Source: Euzebya sp051004735 (GTDB lineage Bacteria > Actinomycetota > Nitriliruptoria > Euzebyales > Euzebyaceae). Taken from it: 50,209 nucleotides of DNA. Both the position numbers and the translations under genes were made by a program. The first letter of the stretch is position 1. Every line of letters begins with the position of its first letter. The notes below the pieces were generated by a model. It was not told where the DNA came from. It made no database searches and was given only the letters and a program-made list of their open reading frames with translations. Where the stretch lies: positions 1-50,209 of the forward strand of contig JBPCKA010000112.1 in the NCBI GenBank assembly GCA_051004735.1, read 5' to 3'. This document shows, piece after piece, positions 33,029 through 40,402 of the stretch.

Positions 33029-33931
33029 TCAACCTGCCAAGAGGTCCTGTCCGCTTCCGCGACCCAGGATGTCCAGCAGGCGCTCCAGATCCTCGGCACC
33101 CGCAAAATCGATGATCACCCGTCCCCGCTTGAGCGAGCCTTTGATAGTGACCTTGGTCGAAAGTGCGTCCACCAGACGTTCTTCGACATGGGCAAACGTG
33201 GCCGCCGACCGGCGGGCACGAGCGGCAGCAGCCAACTCGTTCATGGAGGCATCTGCGGTCCGGGCCTGGCGTTCCCCGATCTCGCGCACCAACTCCTCAG
33301 TGGCGCGCACGCTGAGGCCCTCGGCGACAACCTGTCCGGCAACCCGTCCCTGATCCTCGGGCTCACCCAGCCCCAGGATGGCTCTGGCATGTCCGGGAGA
33401 CAGGGCGCCCTCCATGACCAGGGCCTGGACGCTGTCCGGCAGTGCCAGCAGGCGCAGACTGTTTGAGATGGCTGAACGAGATTTACCAAGCTTTGAGGCC
33501 AGCGCATCGTGGGTCAGCTCGAAGTCATCCAGGAGTTGGCGATAGGCCTGCGCCTCCTCGATGGCATCCAGGTCCGCACGGTGAACGTTCTCCACCAGCG
33601 CCTCGGTCAAGAGTTGTGAGTCCTCGGTGTGGCGTACCACCACGGGTACCTGGGTCATCCCCGCCAACGCGGCTGCGCGGAACCGGCGCTCGCCGGCGAT
33701 GATCTCATAGCCACCCAAGGAATCGGTGCGAGCAACAATTGGCTGCAGCATGCCGATTTCTCGCAGGCTGTCGGCTAGTTCTTGCAGCAGCGTCTCGTCG
33801 AACCGGTCGCGAGGCTGCCGTGGGTTGGGACGCAGATCACTGAGTGGCACCGTCACCAACCCCGACTGCCCCGGTCCTGCAACCGGAATCAATGCTCCAA
33901 GTCCTCGTCCAAGTCCACCGGGCTTACTCAT
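33029..33931 (-). CDS. parB: Chromosome-partitioning protein ParB
   Basis: 300 residues from the ATG at 33931 (MSKPGGLGRGLGALIP). The CTPase/N-domain has the ENVHRADLDAIEEA helix and GERRFRAA box (about 100-106); the helix-turn-helix ASKLGKSRSAISNSLRLL (about 150-167) binds parS; the C-terminal dimer domain ends EDLERLLDILG. ParB spreads from parS and loads condensin and ParA-driven segregation. AAAGGAACG precedes the ATG. It lies downstream of parA with 70 bases between. Confidence 0.95.
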   Translation of the reverse strand: MSKPGGLGRGLGALIPVAGPGQSGLVTVPLSDLRPNPRQPRDRFDETLLQELADSLREIGMLQPIVARTDSLGGYEIIAGERRFRAAALAGMTQVPVVVRHTEDSQLLTEALVENVHRADLDAIEEAQAYRQLLDDFELTHDALASKLGKSRSAISNSLRLLALPDSVQALVMEGALSPGHARAILGLGEPEDQGRVAGQVVAEGLSVRATEELVREIGERQARTADASMNELAAAARARRSAATFAHVEERLVDALSTKVTIKGSLKRGRVIIDFAGAEDLERLLDILGRGSGQDLLAG

Positions 33932-33948
33932 CCTGCGTTCCTTTCGTG

Positions 33949-34005
33949 TCAGGTCCGGTCGTCTGATGACGTCACGCGCTCGACGTTCATGCGCTCGACG
34001 TTCAT
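33949..34005 (-). other. Micro-ORF bridging parA stop and parB start
   Basis: An 18-codon ORF starts with an ATG that overlaps the parA stop (ATGA) and ends with a TGA just before the parB Shine-Dalgarno. It reads MNVERMNVER then VTSSDDRT, because it lies over a tandem 15-bp repeat. It may be a translational coupler and not a functional peptide. Coding status is uncertain. Confidence 0.35.
33976..34005. repeat. Tandem 15-bp repeat, two copies
   Basis: GCGCTCGACGTTCAT occurs twice in direct succession between parA and parB; the parA stop lies in it. Confidence 0.85.
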
Positions 34006-34937
34006 GCAACGGCGCCACGGCGCGCAACGCGCTGGTCCAGTCGGCCAATGACCTCGGTGGCAAGCCTGCGATAGGCCATGGCACCTCGAGACGCCGGATC
34101 GAACTGGGTAATGGGCTGACCAAATCCGGGCGCCTCAGCCAAGCGCACACTGCGTGGGATCCGCGCGTCAAAGACCCGCTCACCGAAGTGGTTGGTCACC
34201 TCATCCACCACCTGCTGGCTGAGTTTGGTGCGAGAATCCATCATCGTCAGCACGAACCCGGTCATCTCGAGGCCGGGGTTCAGTTGTTCCCGGATGAGTT
34301 GGGCGTTGCGACGAAGCGCTCCCAGTCCCTCCAAGGCGAAGTACTCGCATTGGATGGGGACGATGACCCCGTCCGCGGCGGTCATCGCGTTCACTGTCAG
34401 CAGGCCCAGGCTGGGTGGACAGTCGATGACGATGACGTCGTAGGTGTCCCGCACCGTGTCCAGGGCGCGTTTGAGTTTGTGCTCGCGGCTGAACGCGCTG
34501 ACCAACTCGACCTCCGCCCCTGCAAGGTCAATGGTGGCGCGCACCAGGCCCAAGCGGGGTTGAGTGGTCGGCACCACCGTGTCAGCCAGGGCGATGTCGT
34601 TGACCAACACGTCGTAGATGGACAGCTCCCCCGGACTGGCACGTAGACCCAGGCCTGAGCTGGCATTTCCCTGTGGGTCGAAGTCCACCAACAGCACGCT
34701 GAGACCGTGTTCGGCCAACGCTGCCGCAAGGGATACGGCTGTCGTGGTCTTACCCACCCCGCCCTTCTGGTTGGCGATGGCGAGGACCGTGCCAGCCTCA
34801 TAGCGATGCGGGACAGGACTATCGGGAAGGTGGGGCGTGGGCCCTTGGTCGGCGGGTCGATGTTCCACGTGAAACCCCTCTGCAGTGGGCGGCGCCCAGT
34901 AGCGATACCACGGCGGTGTTGCCGAGGTCTGGGTCAT
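34002..34937 (-). CDS. parA: Chromosome-partitioning ATPase ParA (Soj)
   Basis: 311 residues. The deviant Walker A motif KGGVGKTTT begins at Lys58, Walker A' is VDFDPQGN, and Walker B is VIVIDCPPSLG. An N-terminal extension of about 48 residues carries a parS-like DNA site within its codons. ParA forms nucleoid-bound gradients that move ParB-parS. The ATG overlaps the rsmG stop (ATGA), so it is coupled to rsmG. A later start near VLAIANQKGG would remove the extension; the overlap favours the longer form. Confidence 0.95.
   Translation of the reverse strand: MTQTSATPPWYRYWAPPTAEGFHVEHRPADQGPTPHLPDSPVPHRYEAGTVLAIANQKGGVGKTTTAVSLAAALAEHGLSVLLVDFDPQGNASSGLGLRASPGELSIYDVLVNDIALADTVVPTTQPRLGLVRATIDLAGAEVELVSAFSREHKLKRALDTVRDTYDVIVIDCPPSLGLLTVNAMTAADGVIVPIQCEYFALEGLGALRRNAQLIREQLNPGLEMTGFVLTMMDSRTKLSQQVVDEVTNHFGERVFDARIPRSVRLAEAPGFGQPITQFDPASRGAMAYRRLATEVIGRLDQRVARRGAVA
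34861..34876. promoter_or_regulatory. parS-like site within parA
   Basis: TGTTCCACGTGAAACC differs from the parS consensus TGTTTCACGTGAAACA at two positions and keeps the central CACGTG. Confidence 0.75.
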
Positions 34938-35668
34938 GGACGTCCACCTCCCAGTGGCGCTGATTGTGGGACCCCGTCACGACGTGGGATGCCGCGCGGC
35001 GGACCACCTTGCGCCGAGATGCTAACAAGAACTGTCCCGCGATCCGCGGAGCCAACACGGACCGTTTTGGTCTCACGCATGCGAAGGCGGCCCGAAGCAC
35101 GTTGGAAATAGCCGCGCTCCTGGTCGATCGAGGGACCTTTGACGACCTCCAGACGCCCACGCGCCCGCAGGAAGCCCCGGGCCAGCTCCGCCACGATGTC
35201 GAGTCTGGCCAAGGCCCGGCTGACAACGCCGTCATAGACACCACGAAACTCCTCCTCACGGGCCAGCACCTCCGCGCGACCGGCCACGCCGCGGGCATTC
35301 TGCAGCCCTAGGACGTCGATGAATTCATTTACCGCGTCGATCTTCTTTCGACGGGCGTCGATCAGTGTCCAGCCAACATGAGGATGAAGAATGGCGGCAA
35401 CCAGGCCAGGGAGTCCCCCGCCGGTTCCCAGGTCCACCCAATGCTGACCATCTCCTGGAGCCACCGTCTGAATGACCGCGACACTTTCAGGAATGTGGAC
35501 GGATGCCACCAGTGCTCTATCCCTACCCGAGACCAGGTTGTGAGGCGACTGGGCGATCAGTTCGCCGAGCAATGCCAGCTTCTCGTCGGGCGACTGTGAC
35601 GTTTCACGTGAAACACGTGACGGGTCGTCCCCTCCCACGTCTGTGCCGTGGCCGTCTAACGAGGCCAT
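34934..35668 (-). CDS. rsmG: 16S rRNA 7-methylguanosine methyltransferase RsmG (GidB)
   Basis: 244 residues. The SAM-binding motif VDLGTGGGLPGLV lies near 78-90, then LIDARRKKIDAVNEF and the later VVSRALARLD segment. It methylates G527 of 16S rRNA. AGGAGG precedes the ATG closely. The C-terminal 25 residues are variable and Pro/Gly-rich. The stop overlaps parA. A parS-like sequence lies inside its 5' part. Confidence 0.94.
   Translation of the reverse strand: MASLDGHGTDVGGDDPSRVSRETSQSPDEKLALLGELIAQSPHNLVSGRDRALVASVHIPESVAVIQTVAPGDGQHWVDLGTGGGLPGLVAAILHPHVGWTLIDARRKKIDAVNEFIDVLGLQNARGVAGRAEVLAREEEFRGVYDGVVSRALARLDIVAELARGFLRARGRLEVVKGPSIDQERGYFQRASGRLRMRETKTVRVGSADRGTVLVSISAQGGPPRGIPRRDGVPQSAPLGGGRP
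35600..35615. promoter_or_regulatory. parS site within rsmG
   Basis: CGTTTCACGTGAAACA matches parS at 15 of 16 positions. It lies 5 kb from oriC, the usual location. Confidence 0.85.
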
Positions 35669-35676
35669 CGGGCCTC

Positions 35677-36225
35677 CTAGTCGGCAGGCCGGATGACCAC
35701 GCGCCGCCGTGGTTCCGCACCTTCGCTGGCAGATGTCACGCCGCCGGCCGCCGCCGCCAGGTCGTGCATCATCTTGCGTTCGTAGGCGTCCATTGGCTCC
35801 AACTTCACCGCACTGTTGGACTCACGCACCTCTGCGATCGCCTCTCGGCACCTCTCGCGAAGCTTCTCCAACTGTCGCGCGCGGTAGCCCTCCACGTCAA
35901 TGCGCACATGAGACCGGCGCTCGGTGCGTCGCTGAACCGAACAGCGAACCAGTTCCTGGATCGCGTCCAGCGTCGCGCCCCGGCGTCCGATCAACAGGCC
36001 ACTGCCCACGTCCTTGATGGTGATCATGGCCTGGGCCTGCATCACCTCGATGTCGATGTCACCCGGCAGATCCAGGATGTCCAAGAGTCCTTCAACGAAG
36101 TCCGCAGCAAGGTCGGCGTCTTCATCCAACTGCTCTAGCGTTGTGGCTTCATACGACGCCTGGTCTGCAACGTCATTATCGGCTGGGTCGGTGTGCTCCG
36201 GCCCGATTTCGGTTTCGGTGCTCAT
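35677..36225 (-). CDS. jag: Jag/KhpB RNA-binding protein (KH-R3H)
   Basis: 182 residues from the ATG at 36225 (MSTETEIGPEHTDP). An acidic N-terminal part is followed by a KH domain with GLLIGRRGATLDAIQ (about 78-92) and an R3H region ending in YERKMMHDLAAA. It is conserved next to yidC and rsmG and binds RNA, affecting cell division and envelope proteins in other bacteria. AAGGGGGC precedes the start. An in-frame region upstream of the ATG encodes a proline-arginine repeat that mirrors the yidC tail and is rejected. Confidence 0.92.
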   Translation of the reverse strand: MSTETEIGPEHTDPADNDVADQASYEATTLEQLDEDADLAADFVEGLLDILDLPGDIDIEVMQAQAMITIKDVGSGLLIGRRGATLDAIQELVRCSVQRRTERRSHVRIDVEGYRARQLEKLRERCREAIAEVRESNSAVKLEPMDAYERKMMHDLAAAAGGVTSASEGAEPRRRVVIRPAD

Positions 36226-36247
36226 ATGAGCCCCCTTATGGTTACGG

Positions 36248-36274
36248 GTCCCCAGCATCGCAAAGAGTGGGGAC
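36248..36274 (-). other. Stem-loop between yidC and jag
   Basis: GTCCCCA / TGGGGAC arms (7 bp) with a 13-base loop lie in the 73-base gap. It could lower readthrough or affect mRNA processing. Confidence 0.35.
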
Positions 36275-36298
36275 GCGGCTGATACAGATCTGTGCGGG

Positions 36299-37417
36299 CT
36301 AGGAGCCGTCGCGCTTTGTGCGTGCCTTATTGGATTCCCGGCCGGCGTCACTAGCTCCGCGATTGCGGTTGCGCGAGCCACGGGGTTGGTTGCCAGAGCC
36401 ACGGGTGCGCTCTCGGCTCTGTCCGTTCTTGCTCGGTGTCGAACCGTTGCCGTTCTTCCGCGGGGACTCGCCTGAGTCCACGATCTCGGCAGACTGATCG
36501 GTCGAGCCGTTTGCCGCAACGTCCTTCTTGGGCGACCCGGCCTTGGGCGACCCGGCCTTGGGCGACCCGGCCTTGGACGACCCGGCCTTGGACGACCCGG
36601 CCTTGGACGACCCGGCCTTGGGCGATTTGGACGGGCCACTCTTCCGTGCCGTCTTACGGTCGGCCTCCGCTTTGGCTTCCTCCGCTTCAACCTTCCGGAA
36701 GATGAAGTACTGCTGCCCTATGGTCCAGAAGTTGGTCGTGACCCAGTACAGCACCACACCGATGGGGAACGTGAACGACAGGTAGCCCAGGAAGGCCGGC
36801 ATGATGTACATCATGATCTTCTGGGCTTGGGCCTGGTCGCCCGAGGCCGACACATTTCGGGCCTGCATCTGCTTTTGTGAGTAGAACGTCGTCGCAACCT
36901 GCAGGACGACCAGCACGACCGCGCCGATCTCAAAGCTCCCGGCCGCAGTGTCGCTCAGGCTGTTCACCCCGAAGAACGGAGCCGCCGCCAACTCCTCAAC
37001 CCGTCCATCCTGCAGGACCCGGAACAACGCCAGGAAGATCGGCATCTGCAACAGCAGTGGCAGGCACCCACCGACTGGATTGACCGAGTGCTCCTGGTAC
37101 AGCGCCATCTGCGCTTCGCGCTGCTTCTCCTTGAGTTTCTTGTACCGCTCGGGGTCGGTCTTGGCCATCGAGCGGTCGGCCTTGTACTTCTCCTGGATCC
37201 GTTTGATCTCAGGCTGAAGATGCTGCATGGCCCGCATGGACTTCGTCTGTCGAACCATCAGTGGGATCAGGAAGATCCGGACCGTGACCGTCAACAGGAT
37301 GATTGACAGACCCCAGGCGTAACCCCCCGCGATGGGCTCCAGCAAACCCTCATACTGGCGGAGGATCGACTCCAACCCCTCAAGGATGCCGTTCCAGATA
37401 TCGCTTAAGAATCCCAT
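36299..37417 (-). CDS. yidC: Membrane protein insertase YidC
   Basis: 372 residues. It has the Gram-positive-type layout: a short N-terminal helix, a conserved core with ITVTVRIFLIPL-like helix (SIILLTVTVRIFLIPLMVRQ, where the positive Arg faces the cavity), a coiled-coil hairpin (ERYKKLKEKQREAQMALYQE), GGCLPLLLQMPIFLALFRVL, and two more helices ending near 250. A long charged tail follows, including a run of KAGSP/KAGSS pentapeptides (about 266-295) and a Gly/Asn/Arg-rich end. It inserts membrane proteins with or without SecYEG. The start overlaps the yidD frame by 13 bases. Confidence 0.95.
   Translation of the reverse strand: MGFLSDIWNGILEGLESILRQYEGLLEPIAGGYAWGLSIILLTVTVRIFLIPLMVRQTKSMRAMQHLQPEIKRIQEKYKADRSMAKTDPERYKKLKEKQREAQMALYQEHSVNPVGGCLPLLLQMPIFLALFRVLQDGRVEELAAAPFFGVNSLSDTAAGSFEIGAVVLVVLQVATTFYSQKQMQARNVSASGDQAQAQKIMMYIMPAFLGYLSFTFPIGVVLYWVTTNFWTIGQQYFIFRKVEAEEAKAEADRKTARKSGPSKSPKAGSSKAGSSKAGSSKAGSPKAGSPKAGSPKKDVAANGSTDQSAEIVDSGESPRKNGNGSTPSKNGQSRERTRGSGNQPRGSRNRNRGASDAGRESNKARTKRDGS
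36531..36620. repeat. Six tandem 15-bp units in yidC
   Basis: Three copies of GGCGACCCGGCCTTG are followed by three of GACGACCCGGCCTTG, ending in a degraded unit. They encode KAGSP and KAGSS repeats of the YidC tail on the minus strand. Confidence 0.95.
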
Positions 37418-37767
37418 CGTGTGCGCTCCTCAACGAGGACGGCCTGCGCTGAGGTCCTCGGATGGTCGTGCTGCGGTTGCTCGTGTGGCAACTCGGGTGA
37501 CTGGTCTGGTTGGTGGCGTGCCCGCCTGGGAGGAACCGGGTCAATCCCCGTGCCGCCCCAAGGGTGGCAGCGGCCTAGTCGTCTGAGCGTGAGCCAACCT
37601 CCGCTCAGAGCCCCGTGACGAGTGATGGCCTGTAGTCCATAGGCGGAGCAGGTGGGATGGTACCGGCAGTGATCCTGGCCCTTGGGAATCAGGCGATATA
37701 GCCAGATCAATTGCACCAAACCCCAAGCCAATGGCGAACGTATGTTCGACTGTGTGGTGGTTTCCAT
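37405..37767 (-). CDS. yidD: Membrane insertion efficiency factor YidD
   Basis: 120 residues. The family motifs are present: LIWLYRLIPKGQDHCRYHPT, CSAYGLQAI, HGALSGGWLTLRRLGRCHPW and GGTGIDPVP. YidD is a small membrane-associated helper of YidC; the C-terminal 40 residues after DPVPP are a variable tail. The ATG overlaps the rnpA stop by one base and its end overlaps the yidC start by 13 bases, a tight operon. Confidence 0.93.
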   Translation of the reverse strand: METTTQSNIRSPLAWGLVQLIWLYRLIPKGQDHCRYHPTCSAYGLQAITRHGALSGGWLTLRRLGRCHPWGGTGIDPVPPRRARHQPDQSPELPHEQPQHDHPRTSAQAVLVEERTRWDS

Positions 37768-38102
37768 CAGTTCATGACCCGTCGCACTGCCCGTTGGATG
37801 CTTCCGCTGACCTCATTGCGCAACTGGCCAAACGGTGCCGTGTCTGCGCCGCTCTTGCCACTGATCACCAGGTCCACGCCTGGGGGCAGGTCGGTGGCAG
37901 CCAAACAGGCGCGCAGTCGGCGCTTGACGCGATTGCGTAATACCGCGTTTCCGACGCGACGCCCAGCAATCACGGCCACAGCGGTGGCGGAATCGTCTCG
38001 GCGGCGGGCGTGTGTCACCACGTGGGTCGAGCCACTGGCATGACGACCTGCGAACACGTCGCGAATGGCTGCAGACGACCTGAGCCGAACAGTGGGGGAC
38101 AC
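37767..38102 (-). CDS. rnpA: Ribonuclease P protein component
   Basis: 111 residues from the GTG at 38102 (SPTVRLRSSAAIRDVF). The RNR box GNAVLRNRVKRRLRA (about 49-63) is the hallmark. It assists the RNase P RNA in maturing tRNA 5' ends. An earlier in-frame GTG at 38111 is possible; TACGGT lies seven bases before the chosen start. It follows rpmH with 34 bases between, the usual order. Confidence 0.93.
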   Translation of the reverse strand: MSPTVRLRSSAAIRDVFAGRHASGSTHVVTHARRRDDSATAVAVIAGRRVGNAVLRNRVKRRLRACLAATDLPPGVDLVISGKSGADTAPFGQLRNEVSGSIQRAVRRVMN

Positions 38103-38109
38103 ACCTACC

Positions 38110-38115
38110 ACCGTA
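38110..38115 (-). promoter_or_regulatory. -10-like element upstream of rnpA
   Basis: TACGGT on the minus strand ends seven bases before the GTG at 38102, suggesting an internal leaderless start between rpmH and rnpA. Confidence 0.3.
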
Positions 38116-38136
38116 GCGATGCCCGAGCGGTCTGTG

Positions 38137-38271
38137 TCAGGCTGATAGCCGCTTGCGCCCCTTCGCGCGCCGTGCCTTGATGACCCGTCGCCCCCCAGGC
38201 GTGCTCATCCGCGCACGAAAGCCATGCTTGCGCTTGCGACGACGGATGTTTGGCTGGAACGTGCGCTTCAT
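38137..38271 (-). CDS. rpmH: 50S ribosomal protein L34
   Basis: 44 residues starting MKRTFQPNIRRRKRKHGF and containing FRARMSTPGGRRVIKARRAK, the standard L34 sequence. AGAGG precedes the ATG. It is the first gene of the minus-strand rpmH-rnpA-yidD-yidC-jag-rsmG-parA-parB run, divergent from dnaA. A longer in-frame ORF upstream is non-coding. Confidence 0.97.
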   Translation of the reverse strand: MKRTFQPNIRRRKRKHGFRARMSTPGGRRVIKARRAKGRKRLSA

Positions 38272-38444
38272 GAGTTGACCTCTGATGTGTGGTTCTGTGG
38301 TGGAAGCAGCCGACCCCGTACGTGGCGTCGCCATGGTGCTGGCGTGACGGCGGGTGGCATCGTGAAGAATGGGGTCCTGGGCGGGACCGTCGGCGGGCAG
38401 TAGCGCGGCATCACAAACTACCGCAGGGCCAGCACGCGCGCCCC

Positions 38445-38474
38445 AGTGTAGGCAGCGTCCCTTTACCACGCCAA
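38445..38474 (-). promoter_or_regulatory. Promoter of the rpmH operon
   Basis: On the minus strand TTGGCG (38474-38469) and TACACT (38450-38445) lie 18 bases apart. This predicts a leader of about 165 bases before rpmH. The same hexamers occur at 17-bp spacing before tRNA-Ile. Confidence 0.55.
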
Positions 38475-38571
38475 CCGATCAACTACCAGGGGTTGTTGCC
38501 GCACTCGAACCGGGCCTAAACTCCGCGACCCTCCTACAGGACATTTCAGCCGGCGATCATCGTTCCAAGCG

Positions 38572-38604
38572 TCATCCACATCCTGTGGACAACTTTGTGG
38601 ACGG
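38572..38604. promoter_or_regulatory. Three DnaA boxes upstream of dnaA
   Basis: TCATCCACA (38572-38580, plus), TTGTCCACA (38592-38584, minus) and CCGTCCACA (38604-38596, minus) are clustered about 90-120 bases before dnaA, fitting autoregulation and origin function. Confidence 0.75.
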
Positions 38605-38691
38605 TGCCCGGTGGGTGGATACCTACTATCAGCGTGTCGGCACATCGTCGCCGCGACAAATCGACCTCAACCTTGCGAGCGTGAGCCTTAG

Positions 38692-40110
38692 ATGGAGCCC
38701 AAGCCTGAAGACCTGTCCCGCTGGTGGAAGAGCGCGGTCGAGGCCATCTCCACGGACGTCTCCGGCGCCATGCAGATGACCTGGTTGACCGATACCGACG
38801 CGATCGGGTTCTCCGATGGGGTGTTCGTGCTCTCAGCACCTGACCAGTTCGCTCAGGAGCAACTGAAACGCAGGCTTCACTCACAGATTGGCGCAGCCAT
38901 CAGCGCGGTGCTGGGTGAACCGGTCACGGTGGTCATCACCGCTCGACCTCCAGCAACCGGGGGCCGTGCGGTGGGTGCACCGCCCGAGGCATCGGAATCC
39001 GTTGAGCAGGTGCCGCTCACGGTCGTGGATCCTGCGCCGCCAGAGTCGAGCTCGGTCGCCGTGGGTCCACTGCCTGGGCCCAACCTGTCGGACAAGTACG
39101 TCTTTGACCGCTTTGTGATCGGACCGAGCAACCGCTTCGCCCACGCGGCTGCGTTCGCGGTGGCCGAAGCGCCCGCCAAGGCCTACAACCCGTTGTTCAT
39201 CTACGGTGACTCCGGGCTGGGCAAGACCCACCTGCTGCAGGCAATCGGGCACTACGCCGGAAAGCTGAGTCCCCGCACCCGGATCACCTACGTGACCAGT
39301 GAACAGTTCACGTCCGAATTCGTCGAGGCGATCCGCACCGGCCAGCAACCCGCCTTCCAGCGTCGCTACCGGGACGTCGATGTCCTGTTGATCGACGACA
39401 TCCAGTTTCTGGAAAAGGCCGAACGGACGCGTGAGGAGTTCTTCCACACCTTCAACGCGTTGCATCACGCTGATCGTCAGATCGTCCTGACCTCTGACCG
39501 TGCCCCGCGGGCACTGGACCGGCTTGAAGACCGTCTCCGAACCCGCTTCGAGATGGGCCTGGTCACCGACGTGCGATTGCCTGACCTTGAAACCCGTCTG
39601 GCCATCCTGCGCCGCAAGGCCGAGTTGGACAATGCCGAGGTCCCCGGACCGGTCCTGGAACTGATCGCTGACCGAATCGCCACCAACATCCGTGAACTGG
39701 AGGGGGCGTTGATCAGGGTGGTAGCAGCGGCCAGTCTGTCCAAGCGGCCCGTGACGCTGACGTTGGCCGAAGCAGCGCTGAAGGACGTGTTCTCACAGGC
39801 CGGCAGCATGGAAGTCACCGTGGACATCGTCACCGTTGAGACCGCGGAGTATTTCGGCTTCAGCATCGAAGAGTTGTGCTCCTCCACCAGGACCAGGGCA
39901 CTGGTCAACGCCCGGCAGATCGCCATGTACATCACCCGGGAACTGACCTCTCTGTCACTCCCCAAGATCGGCGAGGCCTTCGGAGGTCGCGATCACACCA
40001 CCGTGATGCATGCCCATCGCAAGATCGAGGCGTTGATCAGAGAACGCCCGGCGACCTTCGAGCAGATCCAGGAACTGACGGGACGAATCCGTGCACGTGC
40101 ACGCGGCTAA
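38692..40110 (+). CDS. dnaA: Chromosomal replication initiator DnaA
   Basis: 472 residues. Domain I (1-85) is followed by a short Pro/Glu-rich domain II, then the AAA+ domain with Walker A GDSGLGKTH (172-180), Walker B LLIDDIQFL (Asp235-Asp236), and sensor II region. Domain IV has the DNA-binding signature GGRDHTTVMHAHRKI from about residue 431. It binds DnaA boxes and opens oriC just downstream. The ATG has no strong Shine-Dalgarno. Confidence 0.97.
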   Translation: MEPKPEDLSRWWKSAVEAISTDVSGAMQMTWLTDTDAIGFSDGVFVLSAPDQFAQEQLKRRLHSQIGAAISAVLGEPVTVVITARPPATGGRAVGAPPEASESVEQVPLTVVDPAPPESSSVAVGPLPGPNLSDKYVFDRFVIGPSNRFAHAAAFAVAEAPAKAYNPLFIYGDSGLGKTHLLQAIGHYAGKLSPRTRITYVTSEQFTSEFVEAIRTGQQPAFQRRYRDVDVLLIDDIQFLEKAERTREEFFHTFNALHHADRQIVLTSDRAPRALDRLEDRLRTRFEMGLVTDVRLPDLETRLAILRRKAELDNAEVPGPVLELIADRIATNIRELEGALIRVVAAASLSKRPVTLTLAEAALKDVFSQAGSMEVTVDIVTVETAEYFGFSIEELCSSTRTRALVNARQIAMYITRELTSLSLPKIGEAFGGRDHTTVMHAHRKIEALIRERPATFEQIQELTGRIRARARG

Positions 40111-40402
40111 GTGGGAGTGCGAGTATCCACAGGGCACCTGTGGACGGCCGGTGGGGAACCCTGGTCTGCCCACAGCCGACCGTGCACACTGGGGGGGAAC
40201 ACGCCAGGCGTTCAGGGAATTACACCTGTGCCCAACAGGCTATCCACACCGGCATCAACACGCCGAAGTAGCTACTGACCTGCATAAACACCGGTTATCC
40301 CCAGGGTGTGACAGCCCCTACTACTACAACAAGTTCTTAGTACCTTCTGACAAACCCCAGTTACAGGCGTCGCTGTGACGGTGGATATCCAAGGAGCAGG
40401 CC
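40111..40402. other. oriC, dnaA-dnaN intergenic region
   Basis: 292 bases rich in DnaA-box sequences: GTATCCACA (40123-40131), CCGTCCACA on the minus strand (40147-40139), CTATCCACA (40240-40248) and TTATCCCCA (40295-40303). After the last box comes a short GC-rich spacer and then CCTACTACTACAACAAG (about 40317-40333), a DnaA-trio-like array, followed by an AT-richer stretch likely to melt. This box, GC spacer, trio order is the basal unwinding layout. Confidence 0.88.

Larger units (their letters stand above)
38272..38691. other. rpmH-dnaA divergent intergenic region
   Basis: 420 bases without a gene. It holds the rpmH promoter and a cluster of three DnaA boxes near dnaA, described separately. 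No clear dnaA promoter was found; TACTAT at 38624-38629 is a possible -10 without a good -35. Confidence 0.7.

Noticed and set aside
36226..36690. N-terminal extension of jag by 155 residues
   Set aside because: It reads the yidC tail repeats in another frame as PGRPR repeats; the ATG at 36225 has a good ribosome-binding site.
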